A stretch of 64,000 nt of DNA from Pachyseris speciosa. Taxonomy: Eukaryota > Cnidaria > Anthozoa > Scleractinia > Pachyseridae. The stretch covers positions 12,501-76,500 of the forward strand of contig JAEMWC010001467.1 of the NCBI GenBank assembly GCA_016490735.1, given 5' to 3'. A model generated the notes under the pieces. The model searched no databases and was not told where the DNA came from. It worked only from the letters and a program-made list of their open reading frames with translations. Positions 1-10,924 of the stretch are shown here, piece by piece (positions within the stretch are counted from its first letter, which is position 1; the number at the start of each line of letters is the position of its first letter). The position numbers and the translations under genes are program-made.

Positions 1-420
1 CCATTCCATTGCGGTACTAAGTTCTTCGAATATTTGGCATGAACTTGAACAACACATTGGCAGGGTTCTATCATAATACCACTTTTCTTTCCATTGAAAA
101 CCTAAAGGGGGATAATCCGCTGGGTGCACTGGTACGAAACGAAAAGCGCTTCTCACATCGGTTTTAGCCATGGCACAGCCCTTACCTCTAGTTGTTGGAT
201 AATTCTAATCGCGTCATCAACGGAAGCATATTTTACTGTGGAAAACTCCGGCGGAATACTATCATTGATCGACGCTCCCTTGGGGTACGATAAATGATGA
301 ATCATTCTAAAGTCGCCAGGCGTTTTTTGGGGGATAACACCAAGAGGGGAAACAGTCACGCAAATTTTTAAATGGAGGGGAATCGAAGGGGCCCGCGATA
401 CGACCTAATTCTCTTTCTTT
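1..420 (-). pseudogene. DIRS/Ngaro-like retrotransposon RT fragment
   Basis: Reads on the minus strand as the start of a reverse transcriptase of the tyrosine-recombinase retrotransposon type. Visible motifs are SPLGVIPQKTPGDFRMIHHL, then YPKGASINDSIPPEF and, in another frame toward the window edge, a stretch with GFQWKEKWYYDRTLP and FEELSTAMEW. FRxIHHLSYP followed by SxNDxIP is typical of DIRS/Ngaro RT finger regions. The frame breaks near position 155, so this copy is dead, and the catalytic YxDD part lies outside the window. It follows the gag-like ORF and zinc knuckle on the same strand, which is the expected order. Family-level call from motif recognition; the exact clade is uncertain. 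Confidence 0.7.
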
Positions 421-594
421 TTATAAGTTGCAATCAACAACTTCGGGGTTATCGTAAGCAGAACCCAAATTGGGAGCGGTAGTCGTAACCTGGGACCCTG
501 ATAATTAATTTTAAACCCTTCCGAAAAACCTTGAATTAAACGGTTAGCAATGCGAGAGTTGGAGCCTAATAAATAACGGGAAAGTACGGCTGCT

Positions 595-852
595 TTAACC
601 GGTGTGGGAAGTGCTGTTGGTGGGCGTGGTTGGTTGCTTGGTCGTTGAATTTCGCTCGGCTGGTGGTTTGGGCTGTGTGGGACATCGAAAGATGGGATGA
701 TTGTTGCCACATTTGAAGCATTGGTGTTTAAATGCGCACCCGTTGCACTGAGTCCCTCTATGGAACTTCCAACAGAAACCCTTGAGAAAACGAATTGTTT
801 GATCTACCCCCAAGGCTACGAAACCTACTTTGACTGTCCCGAGTCGTCCCAT
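595..852 (-). pseudogene. Zinc-knuckle segment of the DIRS-like gag
   Basis: A short minus-strand frame contains CWKFHRGTQCNGCAFKHQC and then CxxCxxNHPxxxC, a Cys/His-rich knuckle of the kind that follows gag-like proteins in DIRS and related elements and binds nucleic acid. It overlaps the end of the gag-like ORF in a different frame, so a frameshift separates the two. Downstream, the frame at 405-710 (SRYLLGSNSRIANRLIQGF) looks like the linker into the RT. I treat all of it as one decayed polyprotein. Confidence 0.6.
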
Positions 853-1740
853 TGAACTTTGGTAGTTGATGGTGTGCTCGCAACCAGAGCTCGTTATAAA
901 TGTGATTCCAAACTATGTGTTGCTCTTGCCTTAGCTGACGAAAATTTTCGTCATAGAAACGCCAATTAGCGGACTGTGCAGCTAAATCCCGCACTACTGA
1001 CCCATTTTTCTTGAGAGCGGGAGAATCTTGCGGGAATTTTTGGGCGTAGATAGAAACGAAAACCTGAAAGGCGTTGGTCCATTGCTCTATGTTTTGGATG
1101 GTAGGGCGTTTGTAGGTCGGTACCATGGACAAAACATGCTGCCCTGATTCGTTACCTTGCAACTGGAAAGCGTAAGAGTGGTCGTCTTTATAGGTTATTA
1201 ACAAGTGAGAGAAATCTATATACTCGTTGGCCCATATCTTATTTCTAATACGTTCTGGTACCCTAGCTGCTAAAGGAACTGCGCTAGAAATGAAAGAGTT
1301 CTTACTGCCATCGGTAGGTGCCGTGGTTTGGACTATCCCGCTGGTTAACGTCTGGACGTTGGCACGAACAGCTTCTTGGACTCCAATTTGAGGAGCAGTC
1401 TCTGGAGGCGGGTCAGGGACAAACTGTATCTGCGGCTCTGCTAATGGTTGAGGTGAAACCAGTCCCGAGTCTCGAAGTCTTTGCTTTACAGCGTCGGCAA
1501 TGGCCTCGGCGATACCCTGCAAGGTGTCTTCAGTAACCCTTGCTGTTGGGAGAGTGGACGTATTCTCAACTGAGGAGGTTGAGGCACCGTTGGAGCCGCT
1601 GCTTGCTGGCACTTGATTCAGCGTGACTGGATGACTTCAGGTTCTGGTTCTGGTTCTGGTTCAGGAGGACCCCGTCTACGCTTAGAAACCCGGGTGAGAT
1701 ATTCAGAATTGGTTGCTGGCCGTTTTCCTTTCGGTGGCAT
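758..1740 (-). pseudogene. Gag-like ORF of a DIRS/Ngaro-type element
   Basis: The frame 758-1612 (284 codons) resembles the gag-like ORF of cnidarian DIRS-type elements. It has a low-complexity N-terminal half rich in Pro, Gln and Thr, then RVPERIRNKIWANEYIDF, a Trp-rich segment (QWTNAFQVFVSIYAQKFP) and HIVWNHIYNELWLRAHHQ. The frame opens on GTG. A better start is the ATG at 1738-1740, whose frame gives MPPKGKRPATNSEY, a KRRR basic patch and a PEPEPEPE run before ending near 1621, so a frameshift joins the two parts. Function by family: packaging of the element RNA. No LTR or split repeat is visible. Confidence 0.6.
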
Positions 1741-2358
1741 TCTGGCAGGTAGCAGGTCTGGATTAATAAGACAACAAGTGGAAAACGCATAGAGAAATAC
1801 GAAGAAACAGATACAACATAAGCCGTGAACACGGTCCCGTTTAGTAATTCTTGAGGTTTAGTACCCACGTATCAAGCACTAGCATTACTCAAGACCAGCG
1901 GTAAATATTAAAAAAAAAAAACAGAACATGGTTCGCGTCCATGAACTTGAATATACTAAAGGGCCGAAAATAGGCCAAAATTTAACAAAATAAATAGCAT
2001 TATGTGGGGCCGGCAAAATTGCCAAACAAAAGTGACGAGGTAAACAAAATAAGCTACCGTTCCTGAAAGAGCAAGGTAGGTGTTTTCTTCATAAAAAACA
2101 CAACGGCTAAACATGATTGGCACAAAGGAAACCTTTGGCCGCATTCATCATGCAAACGTGCCGTGAGGTTAACAAAAGTGTCAGAACAGTGTTCTGGGAA
2201 TAACCGCAGAACGCGTAAAAGTTACTTCTGACATTCTTCCGTGACCATAAAACTGATAACAAAGACACACCCAGGAAAGGGTGGACAAGATAATTAAGAC
2301 CCCAACTAATTCTACGCCTGCGATTTTTGCCAAGGCACGTGCGAAGCATGTTTTTTTT

Positions 2359-3053
2359 TTAGGTACGTTGGATCTGTTTCAAAGCATAGAGCAATGCACC
2401 GCGATAACTGAGGTAAAGGGCTTTATGTCCGCGCTTGTTAAGGTGTACTCCATCTCGGAGATAGATGTTTTTGGCGGGGTTGCTGAGTCTTCGGTGACGC
2501 CAAACTTTTACGACACTGGAATCTGACAACGTTTCCCGACATTTGTTCAGACATTTGTTCAGACATTTGTTCAGACATTTGTTCAGCTTCCTAACTCTCC
2601 AATTGTATGTTGGAAAAGCGGGGTGCAAGCGTGGGATCACTTGGCAAATAACAGTGAATCTTTGCCGGATCTCTTGCCGAAGCACCTCAACGAAGGCAAT
2701 GATCGTTTCGCTCAAAGTCTCAGGATCTAGAGAACGGTCACATAAATCGTTCGACCCAATTTCTAAGATTAAGATGTCTGGATTTGCGGATCTTATGGCT
2801 GGAAGATCCAAGAGCAAAAGTTTTTCAACTGTACGACCACCGTTCCCTAACAGCTTGACCAAGCACGTGTTCTGTAAGTCGAAGTGTTCGCGGGAAGAGC
2901 AGTTCCCACCCCTCTTTTTGAGGAAATCGCTCATTCTACGAACGAACGAGTGGCCGAGTATCAAGGTGCTCGGGAGAGAACGCGTAGCCAGGTCGCGACA
3001 ATCTTCTATGGTGAAGACAAGACAAAAGAAAGGGTATTTAACTTTTCCTGGTC
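2359..3053 (-). pseudogene. SGNH/GDSL-type hydrolase ORF, retroelement-associated
   Basis: An open minus-strand frame (201 codons from a TTG at 2964, but open to about 3053 without an ATG) shows the four blocks of SGNH hydrolases: ILGHSFVRRM (catalytic Ser block), GNGGRTVEKL (Gly block), LEIGSNDL (Asn block) and DGVHLN (Asp-x-x-His block). This fold acts as an esterase or acetylhydrolase, and such domains are known passengers of Ngaro, CR1 and other retroelements in aquatic animals. It lies just upstream, in the minus-strand sense, of the gag-like ORF, so it probably belonged to that element or an adjoining one. A 12-bp in-frame repeat has expanded inside it at 2539-2586. Without a start codon I call it a relic. 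Confidence 0.65.
2539..2586 (+). repeat. 12-bp tandem repeat (x4) inside the SGNH ORF
   Basis: ACATTTGTTCAG is repeated four times without error. The unit is a multiple of three, so on the minus strand it adds in-frame repeats of C-L-N-K between the Asn block and the Asp-His block of the hydrolase. Confidence 0.9.
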
Positions 3054-3427
3054 AAATCTCGCGACTTCGGTGATTCTGCTGTTCTCTCGTTGTGCGCTTG
3101 GAGCAAAAGAGGCCTTTGCAAGCGCTTCATGTGGTTAACTACCGTAAACCCGAATGTCCCGGATAACTGGAAATCCCTCGGCCGGGAGCTGGGATTAAGC
3201 TATGCGAATCAAGCAGCATAAATTCATTTATCGTGGCGATAAATTTCCTTTTGACTTTTATAACGCGAATTCTGATTGGTTCATGTGTTGTCAGTTGCGT
3301 GTTATGATTGGCTAGTGGGAAATATATTTGTTCAGAGCGTGTATTAAGAAAATCTATTTCAATCAAGAAGCAAATAAACAACAGTTCCCTTCATTTGTCG
3401 ACCTATTTTTTTAGAAATTTTTTATAA

Positions 3428-3606
3428 AAGCAATAGAGGACTTTTTTCCGTGTTTACATAGTCTCATCTAAACACTCGGGGATTGGGAGAATTCTCAAAA
3501 GTTATGGAAACCCTCGATTGCGTCTCAGGTTTGTATGACTGTCTCGAATTCTCCCAGCCCCCCTCGTGTTTAGATGAAGCTATGTAAACAAGGCCTCTAT
3601 TGCTTA
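3428..3606. repeat. Inverted-repeat element (MITE), ~180 bp
   Basis: The termini AAGCAATAGAGG and CCTCTATTGCTT are inverted, and inside them GTTTACATAG and CATCTAAACAC mirror CTATGTAAAC and GTGTTTAGATG with GGGAGAATTC nearer the centre. The arms cover most of the element. No coding capacity. The neighbouring sequence is AT-rich and shows no clear target duplication. Confidence 0.7.
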
Positions 3607-3636
3607 AATATAACTTAAATAGATTTTTTTTTCATT

Positions 3637-4330
3637 GCAGATAAAAGTCTAGGCAAATTTTGTATGTCCTTTCTGGTTCATCCTGGTTGACACTGGAAAA
3701 CTTGAACCATTTACAGACTTCAAAAAAGTTTGTCAAATCTCTGTAAAATGTATACATTTCCTTTGTAAATTGCAATGTCTGTAAACGTGCACACTTACAG
3801 AGATTTTATGAACCCTATAAAATGTCTGTAGATTCGACAGAATTTTACGCGTCCAGATCCCATTAAATGTCTGTGAAATCTCAATGTTTTCTGTGTAAAT
3901 TGTAAGCAAAATTTACAGAGATTTCATAAGCTTTGTAAAAATCCTTGTAAAATCTCAAGGTATTCTCTGTAAAAAAAACTCTAGGAAAAAACTATGTAAA
4001 ATAAAGAACATAAAATGTCCATAAAATCTTCGTAAAAATCAAACCAAAATAACTGCATGAAATGTTAATAAAATGTACAAAAATAAAAAGCACACAATGT
4101 TAATAAAAAGTGGGTGTAATGTTTGTAAAATATACAAGGAGTACCATATGAAATCTCAGCAAAATCTTCATATTTTCTCTGTAAAAGACAGAGGGAAACA
4201 AACCAGGATGAAACGCCAGAACACAAAATCCCAACAAAATGTCTACAAAAAGTGGACAAAAGCTGGACCACAAAGTGTCTGTCGATAAATCAAGTGCAGA
4301 CAATACTGTATCTTCAAAAGATATGTATTT
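3637..4330. repeat. Degenerate TGTAAA/TTTACAG-rich repeat with a satellite relic
   Basis: It begins with a diverged reverse-complement unit of the satellite family found at 6.3-9.8 kb (GATAAAAGTCTAGGCAAA, TTCATCCTGG). About 600 bp follow of irregularly repeated TTTACAGAGATTT, AAAATGTCTGTAAA and CTGTAAA words. The same pairing of motifs recurs at 18.6-19.6 kb, so this is a piece of one dispersed element family. No gene. Confidence 0.6.
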
Positions 4331-4606
4331 TATTGCAAAATGTTAACGTTTTCTTTGCAAAAACGAGCTGGTACTAAAGCGACCTGAAAAACGCTAAAAA
4401 CGTCAGTGGCCGTGAACTTTTCAGGGCCGAGCTTGCCAGTCCATCGCCACTGAACATTTAACGGCATGAAAAAGGTATCCTTTCTATTGCAATTGCCGCA
4501 GAAGTTGTATAATTTACGTCCCTTAGCTTTATTGTTTCTTATAAACACTGGAAAATTATATTTTCATTCCAAACGGCTGCTGGTATAACTCACAATTGGA
4601 GTTACT

Positions 4607-4955
4607 AATGTTTTATGTTACACTAAACTGTACGGGGCGTGCCACCCGCCAGTTCAGAGGGGTTAAACTAGACAGAGAGAAAGACAGATTACACGCATGC
4701 TACACTGGACAACATAAGGCGTTCCACCCGCTAGTAGGGAGGAATTAAACTATAGAGAGAGAGAGAGATTACATGTATGCCAGTGCAGAGGGGTTAAACT
4801 AGAGAGAGAGAAAGAGAGATTACATGTATGTTACACTGAACTGTATGAGGCGTGCCTCCCGCCAGTTCAGAGGAATTAAACTAGATAGAAAGAAAGAGAG
4901 ATTACATGTATGTTACACTGAACTGTATGAGGCGTGCCACCCGCCAGTTCAGAGG
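4607..4955 (+). repeat. Minisatellite with CGCCAGTTCAGAGG units
   Basis: Four to five imperfect units carry TGTTACACTGAACTGTATGA, GGCGTGCCACCCGCCAGTTC and a GA-rich stretch (AGATAGAGAGAAAGAGAGA). One more unit resumes at 10825-10925, on the far side of the large element. That element has therefore split the array. Confidence 0.85.
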
Positions 4956-4970
4956 CATAACGAGCCAGAG
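4956..4970 (+). repeat. Left 15-bp terminal inverted repeat
   Basis: CATAACGAGCCAGAG. It matches 10810-10824 exactly in inverted orientation and directly abuts minisatellite sequence. Confidence 0.8.
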
Positions 4971-5372
4971 GTTCTTAGCAACCACAAAAATACCACTGGA
5001 TCCCGCTGAGATAGGGGGCAATTTGCCACCAATCTCAGCAGGATATCCAGCTACTCTGAACATTCCAATGTAATTGAATCGCGTCTGGTACTCGTTTCTG
5101 TTTGATATGGGGCGTCAATTTTCACGCTTATCTGTCATAATCCTTAAACGTGATCGTTTATTTATGACGAGAGTTTAATTAAATTCTATCTTTAGACCTG
5201 ATGCACTCGAAAAGTGACTGCGGGAACGGGAAAACGATACCCAATAGTTTGTTTTGGTTTTGGTGAATAATTACTCTTGAGGTAGGCTCACCGGTTCCAG
5301 AAAAAAGCACTAAATTACAACCAAAGACTCAAGTTTTCTTTGTTTCTCTTTCGCATGCAATATGGGAAAAAC

Positions 5373-5604
5373 AATAGGGCTGTTTATACGAGAGAAAATA
5401 AGCCGCGGCTTACTCTGGCCACGGATTACATAAGACACGAACACTCCGTATAAATGGTACAAAATCTACATTCACGGCTTTCTCAAGCTGCGGCTTATCC
5501 TGGCCTAGGAGTTTTTACTTGTATAAATGGTTCCTTTCGCGTCTTCTGTAAGCCGCGGCCAGAGTAATCCGTGGCTTATTTTCTCTCGTATAAACAGCCC
5601 TATT
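5373..5604. repeat. Foldback MITE, 232 bp
   Basis: The ends AATAGGGCTGTTTATACGAG and CTCGTATAAACAGCCCTATT are perfect inverted repeats. Complementarity continues through GAGAAAATAAGCC and CTCTGGCC. The centre carries a second pair of similar GCGGCTTA words. It is nested inside the large 4956-10824 element. Confidence 0.85.
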
Positions 5605-6274
5605 ATGTGTTTTGTTTTTGGAAGGATATATATCTCTTTTGAACGCTAATTAAAATTCGCTTGTATTCCTAAATCAAAGATACTTGCAATACATGGTAAT
5701 GTATGAGAATGAATATATGAAAATCATATATAATATAAAATCATATAAAATCATATATATTTCAATACATGGTAATAGTGAACATATTTGGGAGTAATAT
5801 ACACAAATCAGTCTGCAAGTATTACTCTTCTTAAACGCCGTGAAAGTAAATTAACATCACTGAGCTAAAATAATTCGCTTCAATATGTGATATCGTTGCG
5901 TGCCCATGAACAAAAGTTTTACTATCCGTACGGTCTCCCTAGGAACTGATAAAATTCTCGTTGAATAATTCCTCAATAACCTCGGCAGACGTCGAAATGG
6001 AAGTTTCACTATTCGACTTCCGAAACCGACCTTGGCAGGAAAAGCGACAACGGCGACGGTATCGAAATCATCATTTCAAAATACAACTTCTCCTTTTTCT
6101 AATTCTCTCACGATTGTTAAAATTTGTTTAACTTGGAAAATGCTGGCGAACTCTCAAAGGACTAAATTAGTCTGAAGGGCATTAAAGTGAGGAAAACATT
6201 CTCGAAAAAAAAAAACATTTCATCCGAACGTGTTATTGTTCTGCAAAGAAATGTACCAACTGTAAAAGGTTTAG
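5605..6274. other. Non-coding spacer inside the large element
   Basis: AT-rich sequence between the 232-bp foldback and the satellite array. Apart from short direct repeats of AAATCATATA and AATACATGGTAATA near 5690-5780, I see no gene or named repeat. Confidence 0.6.
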
Positions 6275-7963
6275 GTCATTAAACCTGCTTACAACATTTG
6301 CCTAGATTTGTATGTGCATTTCATAAAACTGATCATGTTATATATCCCAGAAGCACTCAGGCATATAGTGATGCCAGGACCTCAACCTGGATGAACCAGA
6401 AAAGATATAGAACATTTTCCTGCATTTAACTGCACTTTAAAAAATGTTCATGTTATATATCCCAGAAGCGCTATGGCATACAGTGATGCCAGGACTTCAA
6501 CCTGGGTGAACCAGAAAAGATATAGAACATTTGCCTAGATTTTTATCCGCACTTCAAAAAACTATTCATGTTATATATCCCAGAAGCACTCAGGCATACA
6601 TTGATGCCAGGACCTCAACCTGGATGAACCAGAAAAGATATAGAACATTTGCCTACATTTAACTGCACTTTAAAAAATGTTCATGTTATATATCCCAGAA
6701 GCGCTAAGGCATACAGTGATGCCAGGACCTCAACCTGGATGAACCAGAAAAGATATAGAACATTTGCCTAAATTTTTATCTGCATTTAAAAAAAACTGCT
6801 ATGTTAAATATCCAAGAAGCGCTCAGGCATACAGTGATGCCAGGACCTCAACCTGGGTGAACCAGAAAAGATATAGAACATTTGCCTAGATTTTTATCTG
6901 CACTTCAAAACACTATTCATGTTATATATCCCAGAAGCACTCAGGCATACATTGATGCCAGGACCTCAACCTGGATGAACCAGAAAAGATATAGAACATT
7001 TGCCTAAATTTTTAGCTGCAATTAAAAAAAACTGTTATGTTAAATATCCCAGAAGCACTCAGGCATACAGTGATGCCAGGACTTCAACCTGGGTGAACCA
7101 GAAAAGATATAGAACATTTGCCTAGATTTTTATCTGCACTTCAAAAAACTATTCATGTTATATATCCCAGAAGCACTCAGGCATACATTGATGCCAGGAC
7201 CTCAACCTGGATGAACCAGAAAAGATATAGAACATTTGCCTAAATTTTTATCTGCATTTAAAAAAAACTGCTATGTTAAATATCCCAGAAGCGCTCAGGC
7301 ATACAGTGATGCCAGGACTTCAACCTGGGTGAACCAGAAAAGATATAGAACATTTGCCTAGATTTTTATCCGCACTTCAAACAACTATTCATGTTATATA
7401 TCCCAGAAGCACTCAGGCATACATTGATGCCAGGACCTCAACCTGGATGAACCAGAAAAGATATAGAACATTTGCCTAAATTTTTATCTGCATTTAAAAA
7501 GAACTGCTATGTTAAATATCCCAGAAGCGCTCAGGCATACAGTGATGCCAGGACCTCAACCTGGGTGAACCAGAAAAGATATAGAACTTTTGCCTAGATT
7601 TTTAACTGCACTTCAAAAAACTATTCATGTTATATATCCCAGAAGCACTCAGGCATACATTGATGCCAGGACCTCAACCTGGATGAACCAGAAAAGATAT
7701 AGAACATTTGCCTAGATTTTTATCTGCACTTCAAAAAACTATTCATGTTATATATCCCAGAAGCACTCAGGCATACAGTGATGCCGGGACCTCAACCTGG
7801 ATGAACCAGAAAAGATATAGAACATTTGCCTAGATTTTTGTCTGCACTTCGTAAAACTATTCATGTTATATATCCCAGAAGCACTCAGGCATACAGTGAT
7901 GCCAGGACCTCAACCTGGATGAACCAGAAAAGATGTGTAACATTTGCCTAAATTTTTATCTGC
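6275..7963 (+). repeat. Satellite array, ~116-bp unit, block 1
   Basis: About fourteen units. A typical unit reads GAACATTTGCCTAGATTTTT, ATCTGCACTTCAAAAAACTA, TTCATGTTATATATCCCAGA, AGCACTCAGGCATACAGTGA, TGCCAGGACCTCAACCTGGA, TGAACCAGAAAAGATATAGA. Two variants (Cx-ACTTCAAAAAACTATTC and CATTTAAAAAAAACTGCTATG) alternate for several units, which suggests a two-unit higher-order period. GGxATACAxTGATGCC contains a short dyad. Confidence 0.9.
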
Positions 7964-8446
7964 AAGTTACATATTCTAAATCACTTGAATATTTTACTAT
8001 TGCTATTTTCCTCGCACAAACATACACAGAGTCCTAAGCTCCTTGGTAGTTTGAAAAGGCTTTCAGAAGCTGTTTCTGGACGATAATATATTCTTCAACG
8101 ATAATTTTCAATTTTCAAACTGCCACTATTTTAATCACCACCATAAGTGGAAGAAGTAGCCGCCAGATAAAATATTTTTTGCTTTGACAGGGAACAGCTA
8201 TGTAAAAGATATAAGTACCCATATCCAGTTATAAAGACAAAATAAGGAGCCGCCCACTTCCGCGCCCCCTCACCAGTCCGATCTTTATTATCGTGGATCG
8301 ATGACGAGAGCGCACGTATTTCGCAGCTTCATATTTAATTTGCCGCCAGAATATAATTCATTGGCCGCCAGAATATACATGAACTTTGCTACATATACAT
8401 AAATACGATTGAACAGAAAGATTACCGCTCAACAATGGTCCGAAAT
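7964..8446 (+). repeat. Inter-satellite spacer, copy A (~480 bp)
   Basis: Starts AAGTTACATATTCTAAATCA and ends near AACAATGGTCCGAAATCGAC. It is a unique-looking AT-rich spacer repeated almost identically at 8743 and 9765. No coding sequence. Confidence 0.85.
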
Positions 8447-8742
8447 CGACTTCAACCTGGGTGAACCAGAAAAGATATAGAACATTTGCCTACACTTTTA
8501 TCTGCACTTCAAAAAAACTGTTCATGTTATATATCCCAGAAGCACTCAGGCATACAGTGATGCCGGGACCTCAACCTGGATGAACCAGAAAAGATATAGA
8601 ACATTTGCCTAGATTTTTGTCTGCACTTCGTAAAACTATTCATGTTATATATCCCAGAAGCACTCAGGCATACAGTGATGCCAGGACCTCAACCTGGATG
8701 AACCAGAAAAGATGTGTAACATTTGCCTAAATTTTTATCTGC
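8447..8742 (+). repeat. Satellite array block 2 (2-3 units)
   Basis: Continues the ~116-bp unit. It shares with 7742-7963 the diagnostic variants GCCGGGACC, TTTTTGTCTGCACTTCGTAA and AGATGTGTAAC, so it arose with the adjacent spacer in one 779-bp duplication. Confidence 0.85.
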
Positions 8743-9225
8743 AAGTTACATATTCTAAATCACTTGAATATTTTACTATTGCTATTTTCCTCGCACAAAC
8801 ATACACAGAGTCCTAAGCTCCTTGGTAGTTTGAAAAGGCTTTCAGAAGCTGTTTCTGGACGATAATATATTCTTCAACGATAATTTTCAATTTTCAAACT
8901 GCCACTATTTTAATCACCACCATAAGTGGAAGAAGTAGCCGCCAGATAAAATATTTTTTGCTTTGACAGGGAACAGCTATGTAAAAGATATAAGTACCCA
9001 TATCCAGTTATAAAGACAAAATAAGGAGCCGCCCACTTCCGCGCCCCCTCACCAGTCCGATCTTTATTATCGTGGATCGATGACGAGAGCGCACGTATTT
9101 CGCAGCTTCATATTTAATTTGCCGCCAGAATATAATTCATTGGCCGCCAGAATATACATGAACTTTGCTACATATACATAAATACGATTGAACAGAAAGA
9201 TTACCGCTCAACAATGGTCCGAAAT
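8743..9225 (+). repeat. Inter-satellite spacer, copy B
   Basis: Offset from copy A by 779 bp, and I noticed no clear mismatch on reading. This is either a recent tandem duplication or an assembly duplication. Confidence 0.85.
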
Positions 9226-9764
9226 CGACTTCAACCTGGGTGAACCAGAAAAGATATAGAACATTTGCCTACACTTTTATCTGCACTTCAAAAAAACTGT
9301 TCATGTTATATATCCCAGAAGCACTCAGGCATACAGTGATGCCAGGACCTCAACCTGGATGAACCAGAAAAGATATAGAACATTTGCCTAAATTTTTATC
9401 TGCATTAAAAAAAAACTGTTATGTGAATTATCCCAGAAGCGCTCAGGCATACAGTGATGCCAGGACCTCAACCTGGATGAACCAGAAAAGATATAGAACA
9501 TTATTTTGCCTAGATTTTTATCTGCACTTCAAAAAAATTATTCATGTTATATATCCCAGAAGCACTCAGGCATACAGTGATGCCAGGACCTCAACCTGGA
9601 TGAACCAGAAAAGATATAGAACATTTGCCTAGATTTTTATCTGCACTTCATAAAACTATTTATGTTATATATCCCAGAAGCACTCAGGCATACAGTGATG
9701 CCAGGACTAATCAACCTGGATGAACAAGAAAAGAATTGTAACATTTGCCTAAATTTTTATCTGC
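9226..9764 (+). repeat. Satellite array block 3 (4-5 units)
   Basis: Same ~116-bp family, more diverged: a GAACATTATTTTGCC insertion near 9500 and AGGACTAATCAACC near 9710. An 82-codon open frame across it simply reads repeat units and is not a gene. Confidence 0.85.
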
Positions 9765-10213
9765 AAGTTACATATTCTAAATCACTTGAATATTTTACTA
9801 TTGCTATTTTCCTCGCACAAACATACACAGAGTCCTAAACTACTTGGTAGTTTGAAAAGGCTTTCAGAAGCTGTTTCTGGACGATAATAATTATATTCTT
9901 CAACGATAATTTTCAATTTTCAAACTGCCACTATTTTAATCACCACCATAAGTGGAAGAAGTAGCCGCCAGATAAAATATTTTTTGCTTTGACATGGAAC
10001 AGCTATGTAAAAGATATAAGTACCCATATCCAGTTATAAAGACAAAATAAGGAGCCTCCCACTTCCGCGCCCCCTCACCAGCAGCTTCATATTTAATTTG
10101 CCGCCAGAATATAATTGATTTGCCGCCAGAATATACATGAACTTTGCTACATATACATACATGTAAATATGATTGAACAGAAAGATAACCGCTCAACAAT
10201 GGTCCGAAATCGA
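9765..10213 (+). repeat. Inter-satellite spacer, copy C (diverged)
   Basis: Matches copies A and B but has small insertions (GATAATAATTATATTC) and lacks about 50 bp after CCCCCTCACCAG, so it is the older copy. Beyond it (10214-10809) the sequence becomes unique and non-coding up to the right terminal repeat. Confidence 0.8.
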
Positions 10214-10809
10214 AGGAATTCTGACTCAATCAAATCTCACAGAAAAATTTACATTAGAATATAATCCCAGGGAAAATGCCATGGGTGATTCCTGCCAAAC
10301 GTACCAATGTAACAAAATCGAAAGTAACGTCAATCTTACCTCTTATGTTCGTATTTCCGCTTTCAAAATTGTCCGATGGCAATTTACTTCGGCGGCTTAA
10401 AATATAGTTACAACTTACCAAAGTCCATTGCACGTCAATGAAATCACCCGATAAAACAGAATTTCAGCCTGAGAAGGCCTCACTCTCTGTAATTTCTGGC
10501 CATCACATACTAAAATATGCCGATTATCCCCTTGAAAATCTCAACGAATCGCTAAAGCATAACATTTGATGAAACTAGCGTTTTGTCTTACAAGTAAAGC
10601 CATAAAATGCCATGAGAACACGGCGTAAGCGTGCCGTGTGGTGGTAAATTAAATTCTGCCGCTGAAGGGCAAAAACAATACTTCTTTCAAGGTGTGCGAA
10701 GATTCTCCTGCAGTGAAACCACAAATGGAGTACGTTGACGGCTCTTATGCAGGCCTATAACGTCACTCCTTAGCAACTAGACTTGGGAGATTTTTTAACT
10801 TTCGGTTAT

Positions 10810-10824
10810 CTCTGGCTCGTTATG
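10810..10824 (-). repeat. Right 15-bp terminal inverted repeat
   Basis: CTCTGGCTCGTTATG, the exact reverse complement of 4956-4970. The next base outward restarts the minisatellite unit. Confidence 0.8.
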
Positions 10825-10924
10825 ATTAAACTAGATAGAGAGAATGAAAGATTACATGTATGTTACTGAACTGTATGAGGCGTGCTACCCGCCTGTTCAG
10901 AGGGGTTAAAATAGATAGAAAGAA

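Larger units (their letters stand above)
4956..10824. mobile_element. ~5.9-kb TIR-bounded element with satellite core (HINE-like?)
   Basis: Both ends carry the same 15-bp inverted repeat, CATAACGAGCCAGAG (4956-4970 direct, 10810-10824 inverted). The flanks are two halves of one minisatellite: ...CAGTTCAGAGG on the left and ATTAAACTAGATAG on the right, and these words are adjacent in uninterrupted units near 4870. No target duplication is visible. Inside are a 232-bp foldback, three blocks of ~116-bp satellite units and three copies of a ~480-bp spacer. I found no convincing ORF. Short inverted ends plus a tandem-repeat core resemble Helentron-associated non-autonomous elements, but an unclassified TIR element fits equally well. 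Confidence 0.6.

Noticed and set aside
2543..3138. Plus-strand ORFs of 176 and 84 codons
   Set aside because: They are antisense shadows of the SGNH-hydrolase frame; their repeats are the antisense of the 12-bp tandem repeat.
9384..9632. 82-codon protein with internal repeats
   Set aside because: It is the translation of two satellite units.
6275..9764. CRISPR-like array
   Set aside because: Units of ~116 bp are contiguous satellite copies without unique spacers, in animal DNA. The three ~480-bp spacers are copies of each other.
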